A stretch of DNA of 64,000 nt, from positions 49,087-113,086 of the forward strand of contig NZ_SDOZ01000003.1 in assembly GCF_004134775.1 (NCBI RefSeq), read 5' to 3'. Positions 16,867 to 26,112 of this stretch are shown piece by piece. The position numbers and the translations under genes were made by a program. Each line of letters opens with the position of its first letter. Within the stretch, counting starts at the first letter, position 1. Under the pieces are notes generated by a model. It was not told the origin of the DNA and ran no database searches. It saw nothing but the letters and a program-made list of their open reading frames with translations. Source of the stretch: Candidatus Borkfalkia ceftriaxoniphila. Its GTDB lineage: Bacteria; Bacillota; Clostridia; Christensenellales; Borkfalkiaceae.

Positions 16867-17337
16867 CTAAACGAGTAAAATGGCTACGATCAGCCCGAAC
16901 AAAAAGCCGAGCTTGGTATAAAGCGCGAAATATTTTTTATATTCCGCCTCCGAATCCGTCTTTTCCTTTTCCAGTTCCGCGCGCACGGCGCCCAGATAAT
17001 TCCCCTGCGATTTTGCGTCGCTTTTGCCTATCATGGAAAAATAATCCTGCGCGAGCCGTTTTTCCGTTTCTGTCAGATAGGGAAATTCGATGCGGACGGG
17101 CTTGAAATTCTTCGCTTTGATCTCCGCGAGTACGGCCGTAAAATCCGTTCCGTATTCATACTTATCGAAAAATGCCGAAAGCGGAATACGCGTATAACTC
17201 ACCTCTCCGATGAACCGCTCGTTGAAGTTGTGCAGATCGTACATGAAAGTTTTCCGAAGTTTATATTTCCGCGTGAGCGCGAACCCCGCAAGGGAACACA
17301 GCGCCACCAACGCGACGCATAAGAATATTTTCAGCAT
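16867..17337 (-). CDS. spoIIIAB: Stage III sporulation protein AB
   Basis: The protein has 156 residues, with one helix at each end: LKIFLCVALVALCSLAGFAL at the start and YTKLGFLFGLIVAILLV at the very end, with a helical region between that resembles GspF-type proteins (LAQDYFSMIGKSDAKSQ). The start is the ATG at 17337, directly after the spoIIIAA stop; an open frame further upstream to 17385 is only overlap with spoIIIAA. It is the inner-membrane partner of the SpoIIIAA ATPase. Confidence 0.9.
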   Translation of the reverse strand: MLKIFLCVALVALCSLAGFALTRKYKLRKTFMYDLHNFNERFIGEVSYTRIPLSAFFDKYEYGTDFTAVLAEIKAKNFKPVRIEFPYLTETEKRLAQDYFSMIGKSDAKSQGNYLGAVRAELEKEKTDSEAEYKKYFALYTKLGFLFGLIVAILLV

Positions 17338-17338
17338 A

Positions 17339-18241
17339 TCAGCCCCGATACACGCATTGCAGCGCCGCGTCGTAAATGGCCGCAACTTTGCCGATCTCGT
17401 CGAAATCCAACGCGACGTAGCGTTCGAATATGCCTTCCGTCAGCAGCGATCTGAAAATCTCCGAAGAGCGGAGGCTGCCGATATCCTTCATATGCGCGCT
17501 TGCGATGACGTGCACGCCGCTTCTCGCGCAGTCGATGACCGCCGCGATATCCTCGGCACCCGCGATCTCGTCGGTAATGATCACGTCGGGACGCATCGCG
17601 CGCACCGCCGCGGTCAACGCGTCCCGTTTATAGGAATAGCGGACCACGTCGCAGAACGCCCCCGTATCGAGCGTAAAGTCGCGCGAGGCGGCGGCGATCT
17701 CGTTGCGCTCGTCGTTGATGAGCACGTTGACGATCTGTTTTTGGCAGATCTGCCTGGAAAGATCGCGCAGAATGGTCGTCTTGCCCCGCCCCGGCGCGGA
17801 GATCAGCAGAATATTTTGCAAGCCGTTTTGCAAGCATCGGGCGTAAACGGTATCCGCGCAGCCGAGCACTTCGTGCGGAATACGGATATTGAGCGAAGTG
17901 ATCTCCTTGACCGTAAAAGTTTTGCCGTCCTCGTAGACAAACGCGCCCGCAAGCCCGATCCGCTCGCCTAAGTTTCCCGTCAAAAATCCCTGCCGCAGTT
18001 GTTCCGTGACCGAATACACGGAAAACTCGCTCGCGCGAAAGACGATCTCTTCCAATTCCGCGCACGCCGCGGTCAGAGAACCCGCCGCCGTTTCGCTCAG
18101 CCCCCTTTCGCACAGGTACGAATATTTCCCCTTATAGTTGACCACGACGGGTTTGCCCGCCCGAAGACGCAGTTCGTACAAGTACTTTTCGTTGAGATAG
18201 GACAGCGCGTCTATGTATTTTTGATTTAAAAAATCCAACAT
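17339..18241 (-). CDS. spoIIIAA: Stage III sporulation protein AA (ATPase)
   Basis: The protein has 300 residues. Walker A is SAPGRGKTTILRDLSRQI (about 145-165), Walker B RPDVIITDEI, with an R-rich tail region RSGVHVIASAH. It is a secretion-type ATPase that powers the mother-cell to forespore channel. It is the first gene of the eight-gene operon; the ATG at 18241 follows GAGGAGG. The promoter upstream resembles sigma-E promoters, as known for spoIIIA in B. subtilis. Confidence 0.95.
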   Translation of the reverse strand: MLDFLNQKYIDALSYLNEKYLYELRLRAGKPVVVNYKGKYSYLCERGLSETAAGSLTAACAELEEIVFRASEFSVYSVTEQLRQGFLTGNLGERIGLAGAFVYEDGKTFTVKEITSLNIRIPHEVLGCADTVYARCLQNGLQNILLISAPGRGKTTILRDLSRQICQKQIVNVLINDERNEIAAASRDFTLDTGAFCDVVRYSYKRDALTAAVRAMRPDVIITDEIAGAEDIAAVIDCARSGVHVIASAHMKDIGSLRSSEIFRSLLTEGIFERYVALDFDEIGKVAAIYDAALQCVYRG

Positions 18242-18263
18242 AACTTGTCCTCCTCAATGCCTT

Positions 18264-18292
18264 ATTATATGTGCGGACAAGCGCGACTATGA
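18264..18292 (-). promoter_or_regulatory. Sigma-E-like promoter of the spoIIIA operon
   Basis: On the minus strand TCATAGT and CATATAAT are separated by 14 bases. This fits the sigma-E pattern (-35 with ATA, -10 CATAnAAT) and lies about 20 bases before spoIIIAA. It has no sigma-A -35 box at 17 bases. Confidence 0.65.
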
Positions 18293-18302
18293 CGCGAAAG
18301 CA

Positions 18303-18333
18303 TAAAAAAAGGGACGGCATATCCTGCCGTCCC
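18303..18333 (-). terminator. Terminator of rny
   Basis: GGGACGGCA and TGCCGTCCC form a 9-bp stem with a 5-base loop; on the minus strand TTTTTT follows. It separates rny from the spoIIIA promoter. Confidence 0.88.
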
Positions 18334-18349
18334 CTTTCGGAAACAAAAA

Positions 18350-19963
18350 TTATTTTGCAAACTCCACGCTGCGGAATTCGCGGATGACGTTGACTTTGAT
18401 CTGCCCGGGATATTCGAGTTCCTGCTCGATCTTCTTGGCGATATCCTTGGCGAGGAAGAGAGTCTGCGCATCGTCGATCTGTTCGGGTTTGACGATGACG
18501 CGCACTTCGCGCCCCGCCTGAATCGCGTAGCATTTATCCACGCCTTTGAATCCCGACGCGATGCCTTCGAGTTGTTCCAGACGCTTGACGTAGTTGGTGC
18601 TCGTTTCGCGCCTTGCGCCGGGCCTTGCGCCCGAGATCGCGTCGGCTGCCTGTACCAACACCGCCTCGATGGTCTTGGGCTCCACGTCGCCGTGGTGCGC
18701 CTGTATCGCGTTGATGACGTTATTGCTCTCTTTATATTTTTTGGCGATATCCGCGCCGATCTGAATGTGCGTGCCTTCCTGTTCGTGGTCGACCGCTTTT
18801 CCGATATCGTGCAGAAGTCCCGCCCGTTTGGCAAGATTGACGTCCAGCCCCAGTTCCGCCGCCATCATGCCCGCAAGTTGCGCGACTTCGATGGAATGTT
18901 TATATACGTTCTGGCCGTAACTGGTCCTGTATTTGAGCCGCCCCAAAAGTTTGATGATCTCGGGGTGCAGACCGAAAATACCGACTTCGAACATGGCGCT
19001 CTCGCCGTTTTCCTTGATCTGCTGGTCCATTTCTTTTTTGACCTTTTCCACCGTCTCTTCGATCCTGGCGGGATGGATCCTGCCGTCGCCGATGAGTTTT
19101 TCCAAAGAGATCCTCGCCACTTCGCGGCGGACGGGGTCAAAGCCCGAAAGAATGACGACTTCGGGCGTATCGTCGATGATGAGTTCGATACCCGTGGCGT
19201 TTTCCAGCGCGCGGATATTTCTTCCTTCCCTGCCGATGATCCTCGCTTTCATATCGTCGTTGGGAAGAGGTACGACGGATACGGTGATCTCCGAAGCGTG
19301 GTCGCTCGCGCACTTCTGAATGGCGAGGCTGATGATTTTTTTCGCATTTGTGTCCGCCTCGTCCTTGGCCTGCTGCTCGATGTTGCGCACTTGCAGAGCC
19401 ACGTCGTGACGGGTCTCGTCCATAATGTTTTCGGTCAGAAGCCGCTTCGCCTCATCCTTTGTGAGCTGGGCGACTTTTTCCAGTTCCTGAATCATCAGAT
19501 CGTGCTGATGATTGATCTTTTCCTGCATCTTTTTGACTTCGCCTTCCTGGCGAACGAGATTTTTCTGCTGCTGCTCGAGTGCGTCGTTCTTCTTTTGCAG
19601 GGCGTCCTCTTTTTTGTCGAGGTTGTCCTCTTTCTGGATCAATCTCTGTTCGAGTTTTTGAAGTTCGTTTTTCTTTTCTTTTGTGTCACGTTCAAATTCG
19701 TTGCGTAGTTTTAAGTCCTGTTCCTTCGCCTCTAAGATAGCTTCCTTTTTTAATGCTTTGCATTCGCCTTCGGCGTCTTCGAGCATTTTTGAAATTCTTT
19801 GATTGACTTCGCCCAACTTTTTATCGGTCGCATTCTTGTACATGCGGCGGCCGAGGAAAAAGCAAAGCACACCAACTGCTACAACCGCGACGGCGAGTAC
19901 GGCAATGACCGTAATTTCAACCGTGCCGGCAAGAAACAGGGAGCTTATCGTTTTGGTTACCAT
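18350..19963 (-). CDS. rny: Ribonuclease Y
   Basis: The protein has 537 residues, close to the family's 520. An N-terminal membrane helix (about 13-37) is followed by a long coiled coil (about 40-210), a KH RNA-binding domain with [19 protein letters not shown], and an HD domain (HSIEVAQLA...[13 protein letters not shown]). RNase Y is the membrane-bound endonuclease that starts mRNA decay in many Firmicutes. It has its own promoter and terminator, so it is probably transcribed alone. ATG at 19963 follows GGAGG. Confidence 0.97.
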   Translation of the reverse strand: MVTKTISSLFLAGTVEITVIAVLAVAVVAVGVLCFFLGRRMYKNATDKKLGEVNQRISKMLEDAEGECKALKKEAILEAKEQDLKLRNEFERDTKEKKNELQKLEQRLIQKEDNLDKKEDALQKKNDALEQQQKNLVRQEGEVKKMQEKINHQHDLMIQELEKVAQLTKDEAKRLLTENIMDETRHDVALQVRNIEQQAKDEADTNAKKIISLAIQKCASDHASEITVSVVPLPNDDMKARIIGREGRNIRALENATGIELIIDDTPEVVILSGFDPVRREVARISLEKLIGDGRIHPARIEETVEKVKKEMDQQIKENGESAMFEVGIFGLHPEIIKLLGRLKYRTSYGQNVYKHSIEVAQLAGMMAAELGLDVNLAKRAGLLHDIGKAVDHEQEGTHIQIGADIAKKYKESNNVINAIQAHHGDVEPKTIEAVLVQAADAISGARPGARRETSTNYVKRLEQLEGIASGFKGVDKCYAIQAGREVRVIVKPEQIDDAQTLFLAKDIAKKIEQELEYPGQIKVNVIREFRSVEFAK

Positions 19964-20036
19964 AAAAGCCTCCTGTATTTAAAATGAAAAAAATGATACA
20001 AATACGCTTTAAAATGTGTGATTTTATATCTCATTT

Positions 20037-20065
20037 ATTATACATGAAACGCATAGAAAAGTCAA
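20037..20065 (-). promoter_or_regulatory. Sigma-A promoter of rny
   Basis: On the minus strand TTGACT and TATAAT are separated by 17 bases. The 73-base leader before the ATG has no obvious structure. The rest of the gap up to the nadE stop at 20153 is T-rich and probably contains the nadE terminator. Confidence 0.8.
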
Positions 20066-20152
20066 TGTAATTTTTTAAATTAACAGTTTCGGAGCGAATA
20101 AAAAATGACGGACGCGCTTTTTTTCGCACGCCCGCCGGTCCGATCGTTTTTT

Positions 20153-22060
20153 TTAAGGTTTTTCTTCCAGTTTTTCCAGCCACAGCCGAGACTCCGCGTC
20201 CGACGGCATGCGCCAATCCCCGCGCGGCGACAGAGACACCGAACCGATCTTTACCCCGTCGGGCAGGCACGAACGCTTGAACTGCTGCGAGAAGAAACGG
20301 CGGTAAAAATTTTTCAGCCATTTCCGGAGCGTATCGTCGGAATATTTTTCTTTGAACGCCGCCTTTGCGAGATACAGCACCTTTTCGGGCGGAAAGCCCC
20401 AGCGGACGGCATGATACAGATAAAAGTCGTGCAGTTCGTAAGGACCGACCAACTCCTCCGTCTTCTGCGCGATCTTGCCGTCTTCGGGCGGAAGAAGTTC
20501 GGGGCTGATCTCGGTATGCAGAATATCTTCGAGCACGGCCCCCGCAGCGCCGCCCAGCCGCTTTCCTTCGTAGGCGATCAGATGTCTTACGAGCGTTTTC
20601 GGAACCGACGCGTTGACGCCGTACATCGACATATGGTCGCCGTTGTACGTCGCCCAACCGAGCGCCAGTTCGCTCAGATCGCCCGTCCCTATGACGATGC
20701 CGTTTGCATCGTTTGCGATATCCATGAGCACCAAAGTGCGCATTCTCGCCTGCGCGTTCTCGTACGCCGTGTTTTTATTGTTTTCATCGTGGGAAATATC
20801 TTTGAAATGCTGCAAAACAGCGTCCTTTACGGGGACGGTGCGCGAGGTCACGCCGAGCGCTTCCATCAGTTTCAGAGAATTTTGCAGCGTTTTATCCGTC
20901 GTCCCGAAACACGGCATGGTGACGGCGACGATATCTTTCGGATCTTTGCCGAGCGCCTGAAAAGCGCGCACGGTCACGAGGAGGGCGAGAGAACTGTCCA
21001 GCCCGCCCGAGATGCCGATGACTGCCGTGGCGCTGTTCGTATGTTTCAAGCGCTTTTTCAGCCCTGCCGCCTGCATGGACAGGATCAATTCGGCGCGCTC
21101 GTCCGCATTCTTTTCGGGAAGGAAAGGATGCGCGGAAATGTTTCTGGTCAAGGGCGCGGGCGCCGTGAGCGTTTCGAAAGAAACCTCTACATAATCGGAA
21201 GGCGCGCGCGAATCGGAAAAAGTATTGACGCGGCGGCGTTCGAAACAGATCTTATCCACGTCGATCTCCGAAACCGTCAGTCCGCTTTGAAACAGCGCGC
21301 TTTCGGCGAGAATTTCCCCATCCTCGACGATGAGATCGTGACCGGAAAAGACGAGGTCGGTCGTGCTCTCCCCTTCGCCCGCATCCGCATATACGTAGCC
21401 GCAGACGGTTTTGGCAGACTGCGCCTTGACGAGCAACCGCCTGTAATCCGCTTTCCCCGCCGTTTCGCTGCTGGCGGAAAGATTGACGATGATATGTGCG
21501 CCTGCAAGCGCGTGCGAAACCGATGGCGGCGCGGGAACCCACAGATCTTCGCAGATCTCGGCGGAAACGGTAAAATTCTTCTGGTTGGCGGCACGAAACA
21601 CCACCCGCGCGCCGAAGGGCACGGTTTGACCTTCCCACTCTACGGTGCGCATCGCGCCGTCGAAGGAAACAAAATTGCGGCGTTCGTAAAACTCCGCGTA
21701 ATTCGGAAGATACGTCTTTGGAACGAGCGCAAGCAGCCTGCCCCCGCTGATCGCCGCCGCGCAGTTATACAGCGCGCCGTGTGCGAGATACGGCACGCCG
21801 ACAAAGACGAGCGTTTTCGTGCCCGCCGTGGCGTCTACGATCTTTTTGAGCGCGTCTTTCGCCCCCTCGACGAGGACGCTCTGCGAGAACAACTCGCCGC
21901 AGGTGTAGCCCGTGACGCACAGTTCGGGAAAGACCAGCAGTTGCACGTTCTCGCTTTCCGCGGCGCGTATGAGGCGGATGATCTGCTCCGCGTTGTATTT
22001 CGCATCGGCAACCCTGATCTCGGGCGTAGCCGCGGCGACTTTCACAAATCCGTATTCCAT
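20153..22060 (-). CDS. nadE: Glutamine-dependent NAD+ synthetase
   Basis: The protein has 635 residues, typical of the two-domain form. The N-terminal nitrilase-type glutaminase (about 1-290) shows FPELCVTGYTCGELF (Glu), VPKTYLPNYAEFYERR (Lys) and AEICEDLWVP (Cys). The C-terminal synthetase has the pyrophosphate loop GISGGLDSSLALL and GTGDLSELALGWATYNGDHM. It converts deamido-NAD+ with ATP and glutamine into NAD+. It is the last gene of the ftsK-rimO-pgsA-cinA-recA-nadE run and starts 6 bases after recA. Confidence 0.97.
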   Translation of the reverse strand: MEYGFVKVAAATPEIRVADAKYNAEQIIRLIRAAESENVQLLVFPELCVTGYTCGELFSQSVLVEGAKDALKKIVDATAGTKTLVFVGVPYLAHGALYNCAAAISGGRLLALVPKTYLPNYAEFYERRNFVSFDGAMRTVEWEGQTVPFGARVVFRAANQKNFTVSAEICEDLWVPAPPSVSHALAGAHIIVNLSASSETAGKADYRRLLVKAQSAKTVCGYVYADAGEGESTTDLVFSGHDLIVEDGEILAESALFQSGLTVSEIDVDKICFERRRVNTFSDSRAPSDYVEVSFETLTAPAPLTRNISAHPFLPEKNADERAELILSMQAAGLKKRLKHTNSATAVIGISGGLDSSLALLVTVRAFQALGKDPKDIVAVTMPCFGTTDKTLQNSLKLMEALGVTSRTVPVKDAVLQHFKDISHDENNKNTAYENAQARMRTLVLMDIANDANGIVIGTGDLSELALGWATYNGDHMSMYGVNASVPKTLVRHLIAYEGKRLGGAAGAVLEDILHTEISPELLPPEDGKIAQKTEELVGPYELHDFYLYHAVRWGFPPEKVLYLAKAAFKEKYSDDTLRKWLKNFYRRFFSQQFKRSCLPDGVKIGSVSLSPRGDWRMPSDAESRLWLEKLEEKP

Positions 22061-22066
22061 AAATCC

Positions 22067-23101
22067 TTATTCTTCGGGAGCCTCTTCGGGCTCCTCCTCT
22101 TCCTTTTCTTCCGCGGGCTTGTACACCGCGCGGATCTTATTTTCGATCTCTTTCGCTTTTTCGGGATTGTTTTTCAGATAATCGCGCATCTTTTCGCGGC
22201 CCTGCGCCACTTTTTCCCCTTCATAAGAGAACCATGCGCCGCTCTTTGTGATCACGTCGCACGCGGTACCCAGATCGATGAGGCAGCCTTCCTGCGAAAT
22301 GCCCTCGCCGTACAGAATATCGAATTCCGCGGTCTTGAAGGGAGGCGCAAGTTTGTTTTTCACGACTTTCGCGCGCGTCTTATTGCCCATGATCCCCTCT
22401 GCGTCTTTCAGGGCGTCCGCTTTGCGCACGTCGATACGCACGCTCGCGTAAAATTTCAATGCTTTGCCGCCGGGCGTGACTTCGGGGTTGCCGAACATGA
22501 CGCCGACTTTTTCGCGCAACTGGTTGATGAAGATGACGCAGCAGTTGCTCTTATTGATAAATCCCGTCAATTTGCGAAGGGCCTGCGACATCAGGCGCGC
22601 CTGCAAGCCGACGTGCGAATCGCCCATTTCACCTTCGATCTCCGCTTTGGGCGTGAGCGCCGCCACGGAGTCGATGACGATCAGATCCACCGCGCCGCTG
22701 CGCACGAGCGCATCGGCAATATCGAGAGCCTGTTCGCCCGTATCGGGCTGCGATACGTACAAATCGTCCAGGTTCACGCCGAGTTTTTTTGCATAGACGG
22801 GATCGAGCGCGTGTTCCGCGTCCACGAACGCGGCGATTCCGCCCGCCTTCTGCGTTTCCGCGATGGCGTGCAGAGCGACCGTCGTCTTACCCGAAGATTC
22901 GGGGCCGTAGATCTCCACGATCCTGCCGCGGGGTATCCCGCCGATACCGAGCGCGATATCCAGCGAAAGACAACCCGTGGGAATGACTTCGATATCCACG
23001 CTTCCCGCCGCGTCGCCCAATTTCATGATGGCGCCTTTGCCGTAGTGCTTTTCGATCTGCAAAAGCACCTGATCGAGCGCTTTCAGTTTGTCGTTGTTCA
23101 T
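22067..23101 (-). CDS. recA: Recombinase RecA
   Basis: The protein has 344 residues. Walker [15 protein letters not shown], the RecA signature [27 protein letters not shown] and the DNA-binding loop [20 protein letters not shown] are present, and the tail is very acidic ([14 protein letters not shown]), as in other RecA proteins. It forms filaments on single-stranded DNA for homologous recombination and the SOS response. No clear LexA box is visible directly upstream, where cinA ends 18 bases away, so it is probably co-transcribed from ftsK or an internal promoter. Confidence 0.98.
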   Translation of the reverse strand: MNNDKLKALDQVLLQIEKHYGKGAIMKLGDAAGSVDIEVIPTGCLSLDIALGIGGIPRGRIVEIYGPESSGKTTVALHAIAETQKAGGIAAFVDAEHALDPVYAKKLGVNLDDLYVSQPDTGEQALDIADALVRSGAVDLIVIDSVAALTPKAEIEGEMGDSHVGLQARLMSQALRKLTGFINKSNCCVIFINQLREKVGVMFGNPEVTPGGKALKFYASVRIDVRKADALKDAEGIMGNKTRAKVVKNKLAPPFKTAEFDILYGEGISQEGCLIDLGTACDVITKSGAWFSYEGEKVAQGREKMRDYLKNNPEKAKEIENKIRAVYKPAEEKEEEEPEEAPEE

Positions 23102-23119
23102 TGATGACCTCTTTTCCTT

Positions 23120-24199
23120 TTATTTGATTTGCTTGTAAAGCAGAAACAGTGCCTGATTGACGGCGCGGCGGGTGATTTGTTCCCGATCGCCGTGAAATAT
23201 ATATTTATATACGAACACGTTTTCTTTGCGCCCTACTGCGATATAACACAGTCCCACAGGCTTGTTCGTATTATCCGATTTCGGCCCCGCGATGCCCGTC
23301 GTCGCAACGGATACGTTGCAATTTCCGCCTGCCAGAAGTCCCGCAGCCATTTCATACGCCGTTTCGTCAGAAACCGCGCCGTGGTGCATGAGCGTGAATT
23401 TTTGCACGCCCAGACGTTTTTCTTTGGCGAGATTGTCGTAGGCAACCACGCTTTCGAAAAGCACGGAACTCACGCCGGGGACTTCGATGAGTTTTTTTGC
23501 GACGCCACCGCCCGTAAAGGATTCGGCAATTCCGAGTTTTAATCCCCTCAGTTTCAGGATCTCGAAGACGCGCTCGTTGAGCGGCGTATCTTCGACCGCG
23601 TAGATATAATCGTTGAGCCCCTGTACGGCGACGCGCATCACGTCGTCGATGAGCATTTTCGGGGAATTGCTGTCGTACAAAAGTTCCAGACGCATTTCCC
23701 CGTCGCACTGATACACGTTGTATAAAAGTTTCTCTCCGCTGATACGCTTGCAGTCGGACAGGACGTTCTGCAATCTGTCCTGCGGCACGCCGACCGTGCG
23801 GACGACCATTTTATCATGTTTTACAGAGTACTTCGCGTCTAATAAATCGATGTATTCCGAGCGGATCTCGGCCGCCCCGCGCTCGCCTGCGTGCATTAAA
23901 AAAACCGTCTTCGCGTCCAACGAGATCGCGTTCCCATCGCAGAGTTTCGCTTTGAGCACTTCGAAAACGCGCACCTTGCTTTCGGCAAAGATATGCTCGG
24001 GAATGACGATAAACACGTTATCGAAAAAGTTTTTCGCCTCGATGAGCGTCTGCGCGAACGCGGAAGGTTCGTCCTCGCCCAGAATGAAAATCTTGTCGAG
24101 AAAATACCCCCCCTCCGAAAGAGCCCTCGCGCACGGCTCGAATTCATCGCCGTAAAAGGGATTTTTGATATTTCTTAAAACGATACACGCGTTTTTCAT
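23120..24199 (-). CDS. cinA: CinA-family protein with divergent N-terminal domain
   Basis: The C-terminal 160 residues are a clear CinA deamidase domain: LKLGIAESFTGGGVAKKL, GVSSVLFESVVAYDN, TGIAGPKSDNTNKPVGLCYIAV. CinA C-domains hydrolyse NMN to nicotinate mononucleotide, which fits the nearby nadE. The N-terminal 195 residues occupy the place of the molybdopterin-binding-like domain but lack its usual GDE and GGLGPTxDD motifs. At 359 residues the protein is shorter than the usual 410. cinA-recA adjacency is common in Firmicutes. The ATG overlaps the pgsA stop. Confidence 0.82.
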   Translation of the reverse strand: MKNACIVLRNIKNPFYGDEFEPCARALSEGGYFLDKIFILGEDEPSAFAQTLIEAKNFFDNVFIVIPEHIFAESKVRVFEVLKAKLCDGNAISLDAKTVFLMHAGERGAAEIRSEYIDLLDAKYSVKHDKMVVRTVGVPQDRLQNVLSDCKRISGEKLLYNVYQCDGEMRLELLYDSNSPKMLIDDVMRVAVQGLNDYIYAVEDTPLNERVFEILKLRGLKLGIAESFTGGGVAKKLIEVPGVSSVLFESVVAYDNLAKEKRLGVQKFTLMHHGAVSDETAYEMAAGLLAGGNCNVSVATTGIAGPKSDNTNKPVGLCYIAVGRKENVFVYKYIFHGDREQITRRAVNQALFLLYKQIK

Positions 24200-24792
24200 G
24201 ATTCGGATTGACTGAAAACCGCCCTGTTTTTCACGATATAGGATACGCCCGACCAGATGGTGAGAACGGTGGCGATGCCGAGGCAGACGATACCGATCGC
24301 ATTGATGATCTCGCCCGCTGCCGCAATACCGAAGAAATTCGCGCCCGCGAGCAGCATGGCGATGGCGATATCCTGAAACGTGGTTTTCAATTTTCCGACT
24401 TTATCCGCCGCGAGCACCAGTCCCGTGGACGCCGCTACCATGCGGAATCCGCTGACGATCAACTCGCGCGCCAGAATCACGGCGACGCACACGCCCGCAA
24501 AGACGAGCGTCCAGCCCCCCCACAGCACGGTGAGGATCTCGGGCTTGACCAAAATAAAGATCAGCGCCGTGGAAACGAGCACTTTATCCGCGATGGGATC
24601 GAGAAATTTTCCGAGATTGGTGACGAGATTGTATTTGCGCGCGATATGCCCGTCGACGAAATCCGTACACGCGGCGACGATAAAGACGAGCGCGGACACA
24701 AAATAATGGTAGGAAAAATCGATAAAGAAGATCGCGCCGAATACGGGAATCATGCAAATGCGGCTGATCGTAATTTTATTGGGTAAATTCAT
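24196..24792 (-). CDS. pgsA: CDP-diacylglycerol-glycerol-3-phosphate 3-phosphatidyltransferase
   Basis: The protein has 198 residues and about five membrane helices. The CDP-alcohol phosphotransferase motif DGxxARxxxxxxxxGxxxDxxxD is present as DGHIARKYN...LGKFLDPIADK. It makes phosphatidylglycerol-phosphate in the membrane. The start is the ATG at 24792 (MNLPNKITISR), which overlaps the rimO stop; the frame is open further upstream only within rimO. Confidence 0.95.
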   Translation of the reverse strand: MNLPNKITISRICMIPVFGAIFFIDFSYHYFVSALVFIVAACTDFVDGHIARKYNLVTNLGKFLDPIADKVLVSTALIFILVKPEILTVLWGGWTLVFAGVCVAVILARELIVSGFRMVAASTGLVLAADKVGKLKTTFQDIAIAMLLAGANFFGIAAAGEIINAIGIVCLGIATVLTIWSGVSYIVKNRAVFSQSES

Positions 24793-26111
24793 GCTTGAAA
24801 ATCCTCCGTTTGACCAAATAGATCGTAATCGCCGCAGTCCGTGACGATAATTTCGTACGTTTCGCCCTGCGTTGCCTCGGGCGCGTTGAAATACACTTTG
24901 CCGTCGATCTCGGGCGCGCTGAAATACGCCCGTCCCACGAAACATTTTCGTTCGTAATCGATGCCGTCGCAGACGACGGACAGTTTTTTTCCGAGCAAAG
25001 TATGTAAGAACGCGCGCGATATTTCCGCCTGAACGCCGTAAAGTTCTTTCACGCGGCGCTGTTTTACGCGGGCAGGGATCTGCCCCTTTAAACGGTACGC
25101 CGCCGTATCGGGTTCGCGCGAGTAGGCGAAAAAGCCGCAGTTGGTCAATTTCGCCTCTTTCAAAAACATACCCAGCGCGGCCGCTTCCTCTTCCGTTTCC
25201 GTGGGAAAACCCGCGATGAAAGTCGAACGGACGGCAATGCCCTCCACGTTTTCGCGCAGTTTTTTCAAAAGCGCAAGGTAATCTTCGCGGCTCCCCTTGC
25301 GGTTCATCAGTTTCAGAATGCGATCCTCGCTGTGCTGAAAGGGAATATCCAGATATTTGATGAGTTTGGGATTATTTTTCAGTTCGGCGATCAACGCGTC
25401 GTCGATTTGATCGGGATAGCAGTATAAAAGCCGGATACTGCGGATATTTTCGAGTGAGGAAAGTTTTCGGATCAACTCGACGAAACGGCTTTCGCCATGA
25501 TCCGTACCGTAGCGCGTGGTGTCCTGCGCGACTAAAATGAGTTCGGAAACGTCACCCAATCCCTGCGCCTCTTCGACGAGTTTTTCCATAGGCTCCGAAC
25601 GGTAGCGGCCGCGGATCTTGGGGATCAGACAGTAGGTACAGAAGTTGTCGCACCCGTCCGCGATCTTCAGATAAGCATAGTGTGCGGGCGTGGTCAGAAC
25701 GCGCTCCGCGGCGCTCTCTTTCCCCTGCCCCACCGCGTTGATACGCCCCTCGGAATAAGAGCGTTCCAGGCTTTCCAACAGTTTGTCGCTGTCCGAACAG
25801 CCCAGGAAAACGTCCGCCTCCGTGAGCGCAGGGAACAGTTCTGCCACATATTTTTCGGGTAGACAGCCGCTCACGACGATCTTTTCCAGATTTTTTCCGC
25901 GCAGCGCGTTGCATTCCAGCACGGTGTCGAGCGCTTCCTCGCGCGCAGACTGCAAAAAAGCGCAGGTATTTACGATGAGGATATTTGCATCTTCCATCTC
26001 GTCGGTGACGGCGTAGCCGCGGCTCTTGATCTCGCCCAAAAGCCGCTCGGCATCCACCCTGTTTTTATCGCAGCCGAGAGAAATCAGCCCGAATTTTTTG
26101 TTTTCTAACAT
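24789..26111 (-). CDS. rimO: Ribosomal protein S12 methylthiotransferase RimO
   Basis: The protein has 440 residues. An N-terminal MTTase domain (SLGCDKNRVDAE, NTCAFLQSAREE, GCLPEKY) precedes a radical-SAM core with DGCDNFCTYCLIPKIRGRYRSEP (CxxxCxxC) and a C-terminal TRAM domain (EGRAY/PEATQGETYEIIVTDCGDYDLFG). DKNRVD after GC is diagnostic for RimO rather than MiaB. It thiomethylates Asp of S12. The start is the ATG at 26111, just after the ftsK stop; an in-frame ATG at 26123 lies in ftsK. Confidence 0.96.
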   Translation of the reverse strand: MLENKKFGLISLGCDKNRVDAERLLGEIKSRGYAVTDEMEDANILIVNTCAFLQSAREEALDTVLECNALRGKNLEKIVVSGCLPEKYVAELFPALTEADVFLGCSDSDKLLESLERSYSEGRINAVGQGKESAAERVLTTPAHYAYLKIADGCDNFCTYCLIPKIRGRYRSEPMEKLVEEAQGLGDVSELILVAQDTTRYGTDHGESRFVELIRKLSSLENIRSIRLLYCYPDQIDDALIAELKNNPKLIKYLDIPFQHSEDRILKLMNRKGSREDYLALLKKLRENVEGIAVRSTFIAGFPTETEEEAAALGMFLKEAKLTNCGFFAYSREPDTAAYRLKGQIPARVKQRRVKELYGVQAEISRAFLHTLLGKKLSVVCDGIDYERKCFVGRAYFSAPEIDGKVYFNAPEATQGETYEIIVTDCGDYDLFGQTEDFQA

Positions 26112-26112
26112 A

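Noticed and set aside
20105..23104. Open frame of 999 codons on the plus strand opposite nadE and recA
   Set aside because: Both nadE and recA are unmistakable on the minus strand. The antisense frame arises from GC-rich codon use; it is rich in Arg, His and Phe, has no known domain and no ribosome site.
23102..23119. LexA box before recA
   Set aside because: The 18-base gap after recA's upstream side contains only the recA ribosome region and the cinA stop is on its other side; no GAAC-N4-GTTC pattern was found.
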